A stretch of DNA of 7,356 nucleotides from Bacteroidota bacterium (GTDB lineage Bacteria > Bacteroidota > Bacteroidia > Chitinophagales > Saprospiraceae), in NCBI GenBank assembly GCA_008501835.1, contig QQUB01000022.1:1-7356 (forward strand). Reading direction: 5' to 3'. The position numbers and the translations under genes were made by a program. This document shows positions 6,621 through 7,356 of the stretch, one piece after another. The notes beneath the pieces were generated by a model, which did not search any database, had not been told where the DNA came from, and was given only the letters and a program-made list of their open reading frames with translations. Within the stretch, counting starts at the first letter, position 1; each line of letters opens with the position of its first letter.

Positions 6621-6648
6621 GATATCAGATTTTTTATAAACATTAATT

Positions 6649-6656
6649 CAAACTTA
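6649..6656 (-). promoter_or_regulatory. Candidate Bacteroidota -7 promoter box for the sulfatase operon
   Basis: The minus strand reads TAAGTTTG from 6656 to 6649, a perfect match to the Bacteroidota -7 consensus TAnnTTTG. It lies 28 nt upstream of the sulfatase ATG and would give a 5' leader of roughly 20 nt. No TTG/TTTG -33 element stands at the standard spacing (the nearest are about 14 and 25 nt away), so the promoter is weak evidence or depends on an activator. Confidence 0.35.
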
Positions 6657-6661
6657 TATGA

Positions 6662-6731
6662 ATTAGCTTTCAAAAGGTTGGCAAAAATTATCCTATGATT
6701 GCATTTTTTTACCAATTCGTCAAAAGCTAAT
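6662..6731. repeat. 9-bp inverted repeat in the transporter-sulfatase gap
   Basis: ATTAGCTTT (6662-6670) and AAAGCTAAT (6723-6731) are exact reverse complements separated by 52 nt, just upstream of the candidate -7 box. They could be operator half-sites or a loose hairpin. In A/T-rich DNA a chance match is quite possible. The rest of the 156-nt gap shows nothing recognisable, and no terminator follows the transporter gene. Confidence 0.3.
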
Positions 6732-6776
6732 CCTCTTAACTACTGCCTCTAATCTATTCTCAAAATATTGCTGTTA

Positions 6777-7356
6777 TCAATCTGATTTAAGGGCCGTTTG
6801 AATTTCTTCAATGGACATATTTTTCGTTTCCGGTAAAAACCGGTACAGTATTACAAGACCTATCGCGACGGTGATCGCATAAAAAAGGAATATGGAACTA
6901 CTTCCCATAGTTGACAGCTGCCATGGAAAAAATTGTTGTACCAAATAACTTGTCAAACTCGTAATCAAAGCAAAAAACGGTATGGCAATACCTCTTACGG
7001 ATATAGGGAAAATTTCAGAAAACAACACCCACATAATTGGGCCAACTGAAAAGTGAAAGGCAGCAATAAAACTCAAAATCCCTATAAATATTAACAAACC
7101 ATTCATGTTGGCAGCTTTTTGAAGGAGAAGACTTGAAAACTGCCTTGCATCCTCCTCCCCTATGGTTGAATTTAACGCTTGTTTGAATTTTATATCACTA
7201 CGAAATTCAACACCTGTAATGGACGTTAATCGTTCTGCATCCGGGATTTCCGATAATTCAGTAATCACCTCTTCAGGTAAGGTGTAGCGAGCCTTATTAA
7301 ATCCCCAGGAGCAGACTGCCAAACTAGCAACGATCCAAAACATTCCCCAGATAATC
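6777..7356 (-). CDS. Sugar-porter MFS transporter, C-terminal part
   Basis: The frame is open to the window edge, so only the last 193 codons or so are seen; the ATG at 7343 lies inside a membrane helix and is not the start. The fragment covers the last four helices of a 12-helix major facilitator sugar porter (SP) family protein in the inner membrane. It holds TM9 (about 1-18), a long polar periplasmic loop of about 60 residues, TM10 with the family pattern GP-x-x-W-x-x-x-x-E-x-x-P-x-x-x-R (G105 to R121), TM11, TM12, and the terminal PETKNMSIEEI motif (from residue 175). The family imports sugars by proton symport or facilitated diffusion; the substrate is unknown. Trp109 aligns with XylE Trp392, a sugar contact, but the Gln-Trp pair of XylE TM11 is replaced by Thr131-Ser132. 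The sulfatase gene follows after 156 nt in the same direction, suggesting uptake of a product of that enzyme. Confidence 0.88.
   Translation of the reverse strand, partial: IIWGMFWIVASLAVCSWGFNKARYTLPEEVITELSEIPDAERLTSITGVEFRSDIKFKQALNSTIGEEDARQFSSLLLQKAANMNGLLIFIGILSFIAAFHFSVGPIMWVLFSEIFPISVRGIAIPFFALITSLTSYLVQQFFPWQLSTMGSSSIFLFYAITVAIGLVILYRFLPETKNMSIEEIQTALKSD

Overview
The window looks like chromosomal DNA of a member of the Bacteroidota, most likely a marine or otherwise polysaccharide-exposed Cytophagales/Flavobacteriia-type organism. This is inferred from four things: a C-terminal tail resembling Bacteroidota DUF2911/TPR proteins, two lipoproteins with classic lipoboxes, A/T-rich gene leaders without Shine-Dalgarno sequences, and one perfect match to the Bacteroidota -7 promoter box (TAnnTTTG). 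I see no phage, transposase, CRISPR, tRNA or rRNA.

Layout on the + strand: (1) 1-519 is the 3' end of a TPR-containing protein, closed by two tandem intrinsic terminators (541-568 and 593-630). (2) 631-1171 is a long gene-free stretch with an unusual density of inverted repeats: a minus-strand terminator-like hairpin (791-827), a long T-rich hairpin (902-951), a potential three-way-junction fold (946-1020) that competes with it for the same bases, and a perfect 13-bp inverted repeat (1054-1126) just before the next gene. (3) 1172-2893 is a complete lipid-anchored gamma-glutamyltransferase (GGT).

Layout on the - strand, convergent with GGT and read from right to left: a truncated sugar-porter MFS transporter (7356-6777), then after 156 nt an iduronate-2-sulfatase-like S1 sulfatase lipoprotein (6620-4980), then after 15 nt a secreted FG-GAP/VCBS repeat protein with a C-terminal ASPIC/UnbV domain (4964-3063). 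The last two are almost certainly cotranscribed. The transporter points the same way and may belong to the same transcription unit, although a candidate promoter lies in the gap.

Working model (inference): the sulfatase removes sulfate from a sulfated sugar or uronic acid outside the inner membrane, the beta-propeller protein binds or displays the glycan or the enzyme, and the MFS porter imports a released sugar. No SusC/SusD pair or glycoside hydrolase is visible, so this is not a classical polysaccharide utilization locus within these limits. The least explained parts are the structured intergenic region before GGT, the motif-poor middle module of the VCBS protein, and the altered sugar-site residues of the porter.
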